The notes under the pieces were generated by a model. It saw only the letters and a program-made list of their open reading frames with translations, was not told the DNA's origin and did no database searches. From assembly GCA_963924555.1 (NCBI GenBank), contig OZ004598.1:744001-808000 (forward strand): DNA of 64,000 nucleotides. Direction: 5' to 3'. Below are positions 44,577-54,058 of this stretch, piece after piece (position 1 is the stretch's first letter; every line of letters begins with the position of its first letter). The stretch comes from Crambe crambe. Taxonomy: Eukaryota; Porifera; Demospongiae; Poecilosclerida; Crambeidae. The position numbers and the translations under genes were made by a program.

Positions 44577-45233
44577 TAAGGGTTGTGGCACACCTCGCCC
44601 ACACATGGTTGCTAAGGGGTCATATCTCCAAAACTACTTGCACCATAGACTTTAAATTGCACATGTCCATAAAGCAGCTTAGTAATACTACACACACAAA
44701 AAATGAAGAAGAAAGGTCAAGTCCTGCAGGTGCTATGAACAGTTTTCAAATTCAAACTAAAAAGCATTACTTCTCACCAACCACCAAACTTCACTGGCTG
44801 ATTTTTGGTTTGTAGCTTTCTAGCACCACTCTCTAAAAAATTACAGAAGGGTTTGTTGATATCTATTTTACTTTTCGATTTAGCCCAGGAACTTAAATGT
44901 TCACTTTTGGGAACTCAAAAAGTAAAGTAGATACCAACAAATCCTTCTGTAATTTTGTAGAGAGGGCTACTAAGAAGCTCTAGGCCAAAAATCAGCCACT
45001 TAATTCCAGTGGTCGGTGAGAAACAATGCTTTTTATCTCTAAAGAGTAAAAAGACTCATATCACCTGTAAGAATTAACCTTTTTCCATCATTTTTAGTGA
45101 GTGTATTAGTGATATACTACCTTATAACTCTGTGCAATTTGAAGTCCATAGCTATAGTAATTTCGGAGTTATGTAAGAAAGACTAAAATTTAATTGTTGC
45201 ACGTGCGTTGCTATGTGCCACCACCCTTAAGGG
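44577..45233. mobile_element. MITE-like element, last INTS2 intron (first of two)
   Basis: Ends are inverted: TAAGGGTTGTGGCACA on the left and, in reverse, TAAGGGTGGTGGCACATAGC on the right. The interior includes an imperfect hairpin (TTGTTGATATCTATTTTACT paired with AGTAAAGTAGATACCAACAA). No coding capacity. Confidence 0.7.
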
Positions 45234-45643
45234 TGGTCAGACATACCGCCCACACATGGTTGCTAAGGAAGCCAATCTCCAAAGCTACTAATGCCAAGGA
45301 CTTGAAACTCCACATGACTAAGACACTATAACACTACCACACAGACATGAAGGAGAAAGGGCAATTCTTACTCAAGATATGATTGATATCTTTTATGGCA
45401 ACATTACATGGCTTGCTAAATGAAGTTCTAGAATAGGTATCGATAAATCCAAATGTAGATTTGTTCACCTATTCAGATAATAGCTGTATGCAAATTTTAG
45501 GCCCAGTGCTATACTTCATTCCAGAGAAACAATGCATTTCATATAGTCCCATTGAAACTCTATGTATCACACTGGAAATTTATGGTTAGTAATTACATTA
45601 TTTTGTGACCACGTAGTTACTATGTCTGACCACCCTAACAGAC
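45230..45643. mobile_element. MITE-like element, last INTS2 intron (second of two)
   Basis: Directly follows the previous element. Left end AGGGTGGTCAGACATA; right end in reverse AGGGTGGTCAGACATAGTAA. The block CCGCCCACACATGGTTGCTA is shared with the left end of the neighbouring element (CTCGCCCACACATGGTTGCT), so both belong to one family. Confidence 0.75.
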
Positions 45644-46234
45644 ACATATGAACTACCATCTTGATTGGCAGGTATTTGGAGTGCAGCTGGTGGCTCATGT
45701 AATCCACCAGTACCCAGTGCCAGAGACCATGGGTGTGGCTAAAGGCATTTTTAAGAGACTGACGCTCCTTGCTGGAGAGATACCCAGTGACATGAGGGGA
45801 TACTTCCTTGCCATTCTTCCCTCGGTGCTGTTGCTCTGTCAGACCTTCCCTCCCCTCTGCTCCGATGCCACTGAGCTCCTGGTCCATCTGATGAAGATAT
45901 ACCAGCCAGCTGATGGATCTCTGAGCTCCATACTGCTCACCAAAAGAGATGAAAGTAGCGGAAAGAGAGAAAGCACAGACTTGCCTCTTGTCAAGGCCAT
46001 TAAGAATACTTCCAATGAAATTGTAACCTTTATCACTGCATAATAATTACTGTATAAGCTATAACAACTTACAATGAAGGAACTTCCTATGTAATGGGGG
46101 ATTTTTCATTCTGTTTCAATATTGGTAGATATAGATTCCCAAAATAATTGGCGAGCGAGTGAAGCCCCACACTAATTGGTCAAAATGGAAAATTGGGGTC
46201 TGACTAGAACACGGACCGGACCGGACCACGATAA

Positions 46235-47050
46235 ACTTTTGCGCACGAAATGAAAATGCGCATGCGCCCTTAGCCTACCTCATTGTCGGTTCAAGCGCGC
46301 TTTTTTGTGCTTAGTAAGAGTAAGTGTTACTAATAGTACAAGCTCTAGCTATAATTATGCATATTATTGTTATGATAATAGTATGCACGCTACCAGGCTC
46401 TAAACTGGCCATTCACCTTCTCTCAGGTGGGTTGATTTAATAACCATATACTCAGATAACTATTGTTATGATCTCATTATTTTTAATCTCATACAGAATG
46501 ACATTCCTTTGAAAAGGAAACAGAAATTGTAAGAAAGAAATTAATATTTTGATTCAAATTAACTAGTTCAACAAAGTGACTTTATTAGTGATCCATGGTC
46601 CGTGATTTTGTCAGCTAGCTCCCCCCAACCTGGCCTGGCCTGTGGCAATTCCAAACAGTTTCAATTCAATTCAAGTTTGAATTAGCTGCAGGGACACAAA
46701 CAGGTAAGAGTGAAATAAAATGAGAAAACTGCCCCCGTCAGGTGGGCATGGTGGAAAACAGTGCAATGATAGGTGCAAGGTCCAGGAAGGGTGATATAAG
46801 GGTCTTTTCGATATCTTCCTTGGTCATCTCTTGTCCTTGGATGTGTTCATTCACATACTGATCTACCCTAGACTCTGGAATTGATTGATCGCATAGGCTG
46901 CAGGGATGCTGCTAAACATCGGTGTGGTCATTTCTTTGAATAGTGACTGTATTGCCTTGGTACCTCTTTGGCCAAAGTCCAGGGCTGTGTCCCAGGGTAC
47001 GTAGATAGCAAATCAAGCGCGCATGCGCATTTTCATTTCGTGCGCAAAAG
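46235..47050. mobile_element. Inverted-repeat-bounded segment carrying a coding fragment
   Basis: A 32-bp inverted repeat beginning CTTTTGCGCACGAAATGAAA bounds the segment (46235-46266 and the reverse at 47019-47050). Inside on the minus strand (about 46995-46735) two frames read like one exon: WDTALDFGQRGTKAIQSLF, MFSSIPAAYAINQF, then after a frame break SRVDQYVNEHIQGQEMT and IEKTLISPFLDLAPIIALF. I do not recognise the source gene. I found no clear target-site duplication, so calling it a transposon is an inference. Confidence 0.5.
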
Positions 47051-47849
47051 GTCACTACCTTATGTAAACTGAACCAGATAGGTCATGCTGATAGCTAGGT
47101 GGTTTTGTCCAGGACGGTGACCTACCTTATTAATCTTCTCTGTTTAAGATGCTAGCTATAAATCACTCACCAGCAAGTGGATTGTGCATTCTATGCCTTT
47201 GACATGTCAGGTAGAATATATGTTGTTAGAAGATGCTTGGTTGAAACATCTGTACATTCCCTTCATTTTGGTATCTGATTGTGTAGTGTCATTAATGTCA
47301 TCATCTTCATCAATAATTTTAGTTACTAACTCAGTAATAGCTAGTTATTGATCTTTTTCACTGCTTCAACAGTGCTATTGATAATTTTCATGTTCAAGGA
47401 ATCCAAAATTATAGATATAGTGAATTGCAAGTTGGTTGTTCAAATAAAAACTTGGATCTATTGAGGAAAAGCCACACATCTATTCAGGACTGAACAGAAA
47501 CAGCCTCAAGTTTACACAGCTGTTTTTGGATTTTGCATCTAGCATTGGCAATTGGACAGCCAACTTTATATAACATCACTGTATGGCCAAAGATATATTT
47601 TATTTTGAGAAGCTGTAGTCATAGCAGCTGGTTTTGAGATATATTGGGCCTAGGAGGTTCTTGTTTACTTATAAAGCAGTTTTGTAATCAACACAAAACT
47701 ATAAGGTGTGTAAGTGATTTAGTGGGTAAGTGATTCAGTCTGGAAACTAAAAATGGAAAGGAGTAAGAACAGAGCTTTGATGAACACTCTTGAAAGTGGA
47801 ATGACATAATATTATGCGCGCATACGCAGCATTATTTTATTTTGATAAC
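47051..47849. other. Spacer, no gene seen
   Basis: AT-rich sequence between the inverted-repeat segment and the death-domain gene. Possibly includes that gene's 3' UTR. No recognisable coding or RNA feature. Confidence 0.4.
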
Positions 47850-49077
47850 TCACAATAGATCTTGAATAACAATAGCTCTACAGTTAAAATTAGCTATAGT
47901 CACTTCACAGAAAGCAACAAAACCTAGTAATAGCATAATCACTAGTATTGTCATTTTAGCTGCTGGATGATACTTGATCAGTTCCCTGTTAAAACAATTG
48001 ATATGAGTTAATCTATAGCTAGCAGTCTGAATATTGATAACTTCCACTGACATGTTCTATACTTTTAACACTATCTAGTATAGTCTGGCCATGGATCCTA
48101 ATACCAATATGACTTGCGGTTGCGGGACCAATTAGATTGCTTAAGAGCCATTTGCACTGGCATATGGCTGATCCAGAAAGCTTCTTTTTCTGAGCACACC
48201 CATACCACACATGGGAATAATAGCAGAGGAGGAAACAAAATGTTCTATATGGAAAGTGGACTCCATGATTGAACTTGAATGTAACTATAATGTGTCTACA
48301 CTAGCAGCCTAGCTTGACCAAAGCTGATTATAGCATGTCTGCTAGTGAGATTGCAGATAGCCATTTAAGATACATAATATGACATTAGCTACAAGCATAC
48401 ATGTAGTCAAAGAATAATGACTTTATACAGCTGGAATTAAAGAATAGAATAATAGGGAAACAAAATTAATAATGTGCCAGTCCCTAATGCTATCACTTAT
48501 TTTCAAACCATATCTAACCATCGGAATGTAAAACAAAAAGGGGTCCTTGCCACATCTATAATAATAATAATAATAATACTTACCATTTGTTGCATGGCTT
48601 GTTGCCTGGCTTGAATAATAGCCTGTAACTTTCCTGCCAACACTGTATACTCAGCATCCACAAGCAGGTTATAAAAACCACTCCAACTTCCAGGGTACTG
48701 CCTAGGTTTCTTCAGCCATTGTTCAAACACCTCACTTAAACAATTTTCAGGTGTCTTCCCACTTCCTGGGTTTTCTATACCTCGAATTTCTGCAAAGCTG
48801 AAGCCAAGCAGCTGAGCTATCTTCCTCCAATCTGGAGCCAATTCTGTTATAAATTTAATTTCCACCTCCTGACCATTAGGGTATACGAACTTGAGTAATC
48901 GTAAGAGACCAGGTCCAATATCATCTTGATTCTGTGGGTCTAAAATGGTGATTAACCCAGAGATTTATATTTATTGCTTTCAATGCTCAGATAATAATCC
49001 CTGTATGCCACACATCAGGACAGGCATGGGATATTACTTAAAGAGCAAGAATAACCACACCTGCACTTACCTGCCAT
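47850..49077 (-). CDS. Death-domain protein with C-terminal membrane anchor
   Basis: The ATG at 49075-49077 codes MA, with a donor after ATGGCAG. Exon 2 (48939-48584) continues in phase as DPQNQDDIGPGLLRLLKF, then a death-fold domain: APDWRKIAQLLGFSFAEIRG, NCLSEVFEQWLKKP, GSWSGFYNLLVDAEYTVLAG. The WRKIAQLLG and W..L..AL-type spacing is the death-domain pattern seen in apoptosis and innate-immune adaptors. A last exon (47985-47850) encodes a single hydrophobic helix (MTILVIMLLLGFVAFC) and a short tail. The phase between exon 2 and this exon does not fit, so a small exon (perhaps within 48210-48010) is missing from my model. A membrane-tethered adaptor acting in cell-death or immune signalling is likely by domain, not proven. 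Confidence 0.7.
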
Positions 49078-49379
49078 ATCTTATCCAAGTCTCTTTTTTT
49101 AGCTGTCAGCGTTAGCGAAGTACGTGCGCGCGGAATAACTATTGCTTAACCCCTTGCTGCGCATGCGCATCGGGGCAAACCACTTCGGTGGTTTTGGTTG
49201 CCCTTTGGGTTTGCGGGGCAAACTTCTTTGGTAGATAATACAGTACCAACAAACTCTCCTGGGAGAATGATAACGAAGAAATGATCCTGGATGTTCCTTT
49301 CATGCTAGAGGGGGTCAAAGGGGTTAGCTGAATGAGGAATTCCCCATAGGAACCAAACGGGAACAACTCGTGCAGATGC

Positions 49380-50640
49380 TACCTTCTCCACCTTTGAAAC
49401 AATCTCCAAGTTTGCATGGGAAGGAGACATCACGTAGCTGTGTTTCTTCGATCTGCAAAAAGCTTATGACTCAGTGCAATACCCTAGCTGTTATGCTGAA
49501 ACTTGCATATGAGTGTGGTATCATGGGAAAGACTAGTCTGGCGTCGCCAGCCCAGCTTTTCTTCTTCTTCTTTTTTTTTGGGGGGACGGGGAAGAAAAGT
49601 GGTCTGGTAGCTCTAGCATCAACTACTTGTGTCGCCCGCGCGTGCAGCTATAGCTGCGTCCCAATCAGATTGCTCTATTCAGTCACGTGAAGTAGTATTA
49701 ATGTTGGCGAGACACACCCACTATTTATTCCAGGTTGGCAGAGCTAGAGCTATGGAGGAGTAACCAAGAGCTGTGTTTAAACAGCTAGGAATACCTGGCC
49801 TGAAGCCTGAACGGCTGGAAGTTGTATCAGCAATTTTCAAGGGCGATGTGTTCGCAATTCTACCTACTGGCTTCGGAAAATTATTCCATGTATATTGCAA
49901 TTTAAATTATTTTTGAGAGAGCGCGCGGGCGTCACAAGTAGTTAATGCTAGAGCTCCCAGACCACTTTTCTTCCCCGTCCCAAAAAAAAAAAAAGAAGAA
50001 AAGCTGGGCTGGCGACGCCAGACTAGGGAAAGACGTGGTACATGGCCCCAAAGAGTTGTGTCCTACTCAATGGGAAGACCTCCGAACTTCACACCATGGC
50101 GTTCAGGGCTCAGTCCTCTCCCCCACCCTGTTCCTGCTCATGCTGGACCCCCTCCTACAACATCTGGAGAAGAACCAGCTGGGTCCATGTGTGGCTGGGT
50201 TATATGTAGGGGGCTTTGCTCATGCAGACAATATTAGGACACTATGTAGCAGGGACACCCTGGACTCCCAAATTGGAACAGTGGAAGAGTTTGTAGCCAC
50301 AAATGAGGCTCTATCCCTGAATGTGAAGTAGTGGTTGTCTCATCCCAGAGTGCTCCCGCTGAGCCAATTTGCACAATCAAGGAACAGCCCCTCTCTCCAG
50401 TTGCCTCTGCCAAGTGCCTAGGATATTGGTGGTCCTGGGACCTGTCAGCAGACAAGTCAATTGACTCTGCAATTGGACGGGCAACTTCTTTGCATTTGGA
50501 ACAATGGGTGGTTTCCAGGGAAAGCTAAACCCTTTCTCAGGTAGAGCCATCTTCGAAACTTGTGTCGTCCCAGTCCTGGTATTTGGGAGTGAAAACTGCA
50601 TGGTACTTGACTGAATCTCTATTGGAAAAGCTTAAATCTT
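49380..50640 (+). mobile_element. LINE reverse-transcriptase relic
   Basis: Pieces of a non-LTR retrotransposon RT run in order: SICKKLMTQCNTLAVMLKLA, then after the inserted element PTQWEDLRTSHHGVQGSVLS, LFLLMLDPLLQHLEKNQ and GLYVGGFAHADNIRTLCS. This is the QGSVLSP..F..LMDPLL block and the AHADDI catalytic loop, with the second Asp of the DD pair now Asn. Downstream come a stop at about 50329 and frame changes. Inactive. Confidence 0.8.
49534..50025. mobile_element. Mutator-like (Pack-type) element with helicase fragment
   Basis: Terminal inverted repeats of about 110 bp begin TAGTCTGGCGTCGCCAGCCC. A 9-bp duplication GGGAAAGAC flanks the element (49525-49533 and 50026-50034). Removing it rejoins the LINE coding sequence. 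Long TIRs with a 9-bp duplication are the hallmark of Mutator-type elements. Inside, 49780-49910 on the plus strand encodes LGIPGLKPERLEVVSAIFKG and DVFAILPTGFGKLF, the start of a RecQ-like helicase domain with the Walker A loop PTGFGK. No transposase, so it is non-autonomous. Confidence 0.88.
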
Positions 50641-51333
50641 TCCAAGCTGAGATCGGCTCTGGAATAGCCCTCAATGAAACTCTGCTTCATCCAACGTACA
50701 TCCACAAATGAAGAGTCCCTTGGTCATCTATTTCTCACCCATCTCATGGGAGACACACCCAGTGAAATTCCACTTCAAGTTCACTCTCTTGTTGCTGAAC
50801 TTTTTTGAACTGCACACAGCCATCCCTACTTCTCTTTTTTATTTAGAATAAATATTTTTTCCTTTACTTGTTCATCATCTTTTTTGATGTAATGGTCTTA
50901 TTATTTTATTACAGGCAACTGGATGCTATAATTTTTTGCACTCCACAGATGATGGGGAATCTGTGAGGGCAGGAAAACTTAATGAACTTGCATGATAGCT
51001 ACCACTGAGAGTGCCACGTTGTTGATACAACGAAAAATATGATTATTGGCATTGTGGCATGATTTTTGACTGTTAATGTGTGATTATTCATGCAGGAAGG
51101 TAAGAACAAACTATATAGCTAGTAGTACTGTGCAAGGGTGTGGTCCAAAAGTGAGGCAAACTCCTCCCCTACTAGAGTGAGCCAACCAAACAAGTTGCAG
51201 AAACTGTAGAAGATCACTGTCCCTTGAGGGTATAAGAGCTAGTTTATAATTTTTTGCAACAATCAAATATAGCTTTTGACAAAGAAAAAGATTACATGAA
51301 CAGAAAAACTCTCTACAGTTTAATTCTCTTCAT
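50641..51333. other. Spacer with hairpin-MITE half
   Basis: 50775-50940 equals the right arm and flank of the hairpin element at 53690-54058 (TTCTCTTTTTTATTTAGAAT, TTACAGGCAACTGGATGCTA) but lacks the left arm. The rest has no visible feature. Confidence 0.6.
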
Positions 51334-52783
51334 CTAGACACACCAGCAGCCAAATGCAAATGCGAGAACAGCTGTAATTAATGCACTTACAGAAATTCCA
51401 ATTTTTGTTTTGGTATATAGTTCCCTACCAGCTGGTTCTAGGTCTGTGTCAGTATGGTTAAAATGACAGATTAATGGCTGGTTATTGTCTTCAAGCATAT
51501 ACAACAGAAAGCTAAATGTTATAAAGATGAAAATAAGATAAAACACAATGTTTTGTAAATGAACTGTACACAGATTGTATTTGGACTTTTTGATGGACTC
51601 TGCTCTTTCTTCCTGACCTTTGTACCATATTTTCATTGTACACAGATTGCAATAGGACTCTGTTCTTTCTTCAAGACCTTTGTACCATATTTTCATTGTA
51701 CTAAAGAGTAGCCATAAAATGCCAAATAGGAATATAAGTGTATAAAAGGTGACACTTACAGATCGATTATTCGATCCACAAAAGGTGCCTACTTCATCAT
51801 CACTTGCATGTTCGATAGCACTGTACAAAACATCAAATTTAACAATAATAAATTATCTACAAACAAATCCTTAATTATATTCTGTGGGTGGCAACAATCA
51901 GAAATATACTTAAAAAATATAATCAAGAACCATAATAGCTAGCAATAATATAACAAAAGCTGGAAAAAATATAATAATAGCTAGAAATAATATAAATAAT
52001 GCAACTGATATAATAACTTGAACAACATATACAACAGCTGATACAATACAACCAAGAATATACCTTAGACAAGGACAATTACAACTCAGGAGGGCACCTT
52101 TTTATATAAAAAAATAGCAGAGGGCTTTGAAGTGACCCCATACAGTAGTGGTATCATATTCTGAAGAGTCTTTTAACTTAGATGATACCTTACTGATCAT
52201 ATCTGAAAATTCTGGGAGAAATTGAGGGATGACAAAAAAAACTAATGTTGAGAAGCCTAATATTCTGATACTTTTTTTGACAAGTTTCATTACAATTGAG
52301 CTCTTCTCCATAATTATCAGTGATGTTTCTGATATTATCACCATAAAAATAACATATTATTCCCAAACCTTCTGTTATTATAATAAATAATTCATATGCA
52401 TTTGCCAATTTCCTTTCAGGCATATCTTTTGAACTTTCACCTGTTGAACTTTCACCTATTAATTCTCGTTCATCTGTTGAACTTTCACCTGTTAATTCTT
52501 GTTCATTTGTTGAACTTTCACCTGTTGATTCTCCTGAATTTGGGGGCTCAGAGCATAATTTTATTATTGTAAAGATAATCATAAAGATAACCACCACCAC
52601 AAGTAGAAGAATAAGAACACTGAAAGTAACCATAACCCCTATTGCAGTAAATCGATCAGAAGGGTGAAAGAATAAACTTGCCCTTATTATGGAGTTAATA
52701 ATGTCAGCAAAAAAAATGTAGACAAATATAATTGTTTCCAAGTGATCGTGACTTCGTGTATCTGGAAGTAACAACTTTTTCAC
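51334..52783 (-). CDS. Small multi-pass membrane protein, two exons
   Basis: Unrecognised family. Exon 1 starts MKKLLLPDTRSHDHLE (52783) and has TM segments IIFVYIFFADIINSII, FSVLILLLVVVVIFMIIFTI and AYELFIIITEGLGIICYFYG. Between TM2 and TM3 is an imperfect repeat of GESST(N/D)E(Q/R)ELTGES. At a run of eight T near 52235 the frame slips: with seven T it continues FVIPQFLPEFSDMISKVSS. A GT donor near 52140 would join to exon 2 at about 51819 (AIEHASDDEVGTFCGSNNRS), which adds TMs FYTLIFLFGILWLLF, IVFYLIFIFITFSFLLYML and SALITAVLAFAFGCWC. Exon 2 has an internal duplication of TMKIWYKG.EER.ES. The homopolymer slip may be an assembly error. Confidence 0.55.
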
Positions 52784-53685
52784 ATAGTTAGATAGGTCTA
52801 TGTGTGATCTGTTTGTGTGAAAAGTACACTCAAGTGTAAAAGTACACTCTTCACTCAGTGAGCAGCTATAAACTAGTTATTAATGCATACCCTCTTATGC
52901 TGATAATTCCCTAGTGGGTCATGATGACTGTCATATGGATGGGTGTGATGAGAACTCCTTAAGGACATAATGCTCGTTTGAAAATTTCACAATGGCACAT
53001 ATAAAATGACCAGTCTCTTCTCTGACAAAAGTGATGTCTTACCTCAAAATATATACCATAGCTGTAGCTGGTCCCGTGACTCATTATGGTACTCATGAAT
53101 ATGTTCATGAATATCAGCATTTATGCTGATATTGATGTCTGCATATAGACTACCAGGATTCCAGAAAGCAAATTCTCAGACTCTGTGTCTAGGATCCTAT
53201 TATAGGACTCTGTGTTCAGTCAGTAGACCAAATGTCTGGAGGATCCTTTAAACATACCATCCAACATGTATACTTTGTATCCAGAATGTTTCAACAACTT
53301 CTTCAATCTCCTCTTATAAATAAATTTAAACTAGACCTTTCTGTGCATGAAATAATACTCTGTTCAAAAACCAGTTCCCATGGCAGGTTCAGTGGAAGAG
53401 ATTCATTGACTCAATAGATGCTGCCATAGTGTGTGTTAGTATACATATCCGTCGATTAGCTGAGTCTGTAGAATTATATGAATCCAGGTTCAGGAGAGAT
53501 CAAATGCAGTACTCTTTCGATGGGGGGAAATGTCTTCTTGGGGTCTTGGATTTGAAGTAATTTTGTGAAAATGTTTTTGCATCACATTAAGTTGGTATTC
53601 TCGTAAAATTAACATTGTATTAACTTCCAGTCACTGGCCATTTTGACTGCAGAGGACACTGTTTAGCCATTTTTATTAAGATGAA
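52784..53685. other. Spacer, no gene seen
   Basis: Upstream region of the gene at 51334-52783. A short open frame at 53232 has no protein-like character. No repeat recognised. Confidence 0.4.
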
Positions 53686-53689
53686 GGAA

Positions 53690-54058
53690 AAAAAAATTAT
53701 TCTAAATAAAAAAAAGAGAAGTAGGGATGGCTGTGTACGGTTCAAAAAAGTTCAGCAACAAGAGAGTGAACTTCAGTGAAGTAACCCCTTACCCATCACC
53801 AACTACGAGCCAACTATTCCTACTTCACTCCCATGATGAGATATAAAGGGAGTGAAGTAGGAATAGTTACCTTGTAGTTGGTGATGGGTAAGGGGTTACT
53901 TCACTGAAGTTCATTCTCTTGTTGCTGAACTTTTTTGAACCGTACACAGCCATCCCTACTTCTCTTTTTTATTTAGAATAAATATTTTTTCCTTTACTTG
54001 TTCATCATCTTTTTTGATGTAATGCTCTATTATTTTATTACAGGCAACTGGATGCTAT
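53690..54058. mobile_element. Hairpin MITE
   Basis: Arms of about 140 bp with AAAAGAGAAGTAGGGATGGC and CAACAAGAGAGTGAACTTCA pair around TCACTCCCATGATGAG..GGGAGTGAAG. The core GAAGTAGGAATAGT and GATGGGTAAGG blocks are shared with the hairpins at 13012 and 14108, so it is the same family. A half copy lies at 50775-50940. Confidence 0.88.

Larger units (their letters stand above)
37023..46043 (+). pseudogene. INTS2: Integrator complex subunit 2, full-length but damaged
   Basis: Integrator is the nuclear complex that processes snRNA 3' ends and attenuates RNA polymerase II. Exons: 37023-37300, 37416-37701, 37798-37911, 38247-38445, 38523-38690, 38777-~38990, 39364-39825, 40787-40886, 41023-41088, 41168-41302, 41391-41579, 41832-41958, 42186-42351, 42471-42536, 42801-43005, 43105-43227, 43511-44005 (interrupted), 44103-44240, 44319-44426, 45672-46043. 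Signatures: KEQQLLKKLG, LLPVVQLSEALLRLRNG, VVCAHAVSVP, KDWIYQQL, IMPRKLWLDTINALRP, DPLIVLRCD, PSMHICLDFIPEL. Lesions: frame breaks in exon 1 (near 37245, shared with the left copy) and near 38800; one base lost near 42290; TAG at 42331-42333 where TA(C/T) is expected; a 246-bp MITE in the exon at 43558; about 60 residues missing between 39825 and 40787. Assembly error could explain some lesions, not the MITE. Confidence 0.88.

Noticed and set aside
48010..48210. Independent small minus-strand gene
   Set aside because: It lies between exons of the death-domain gene. At most it is a missing exon of that gene.
49945..50331. A single plus-strand gene of 128 residues
   Set aside because: Its first third is the right arm of the Mutator-like element. 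The rest is the LINE reverse transcriptase relic.
53232..53417. Short plus-strand open frame
   Set aside because: No splice context, homology or protein-like composition.
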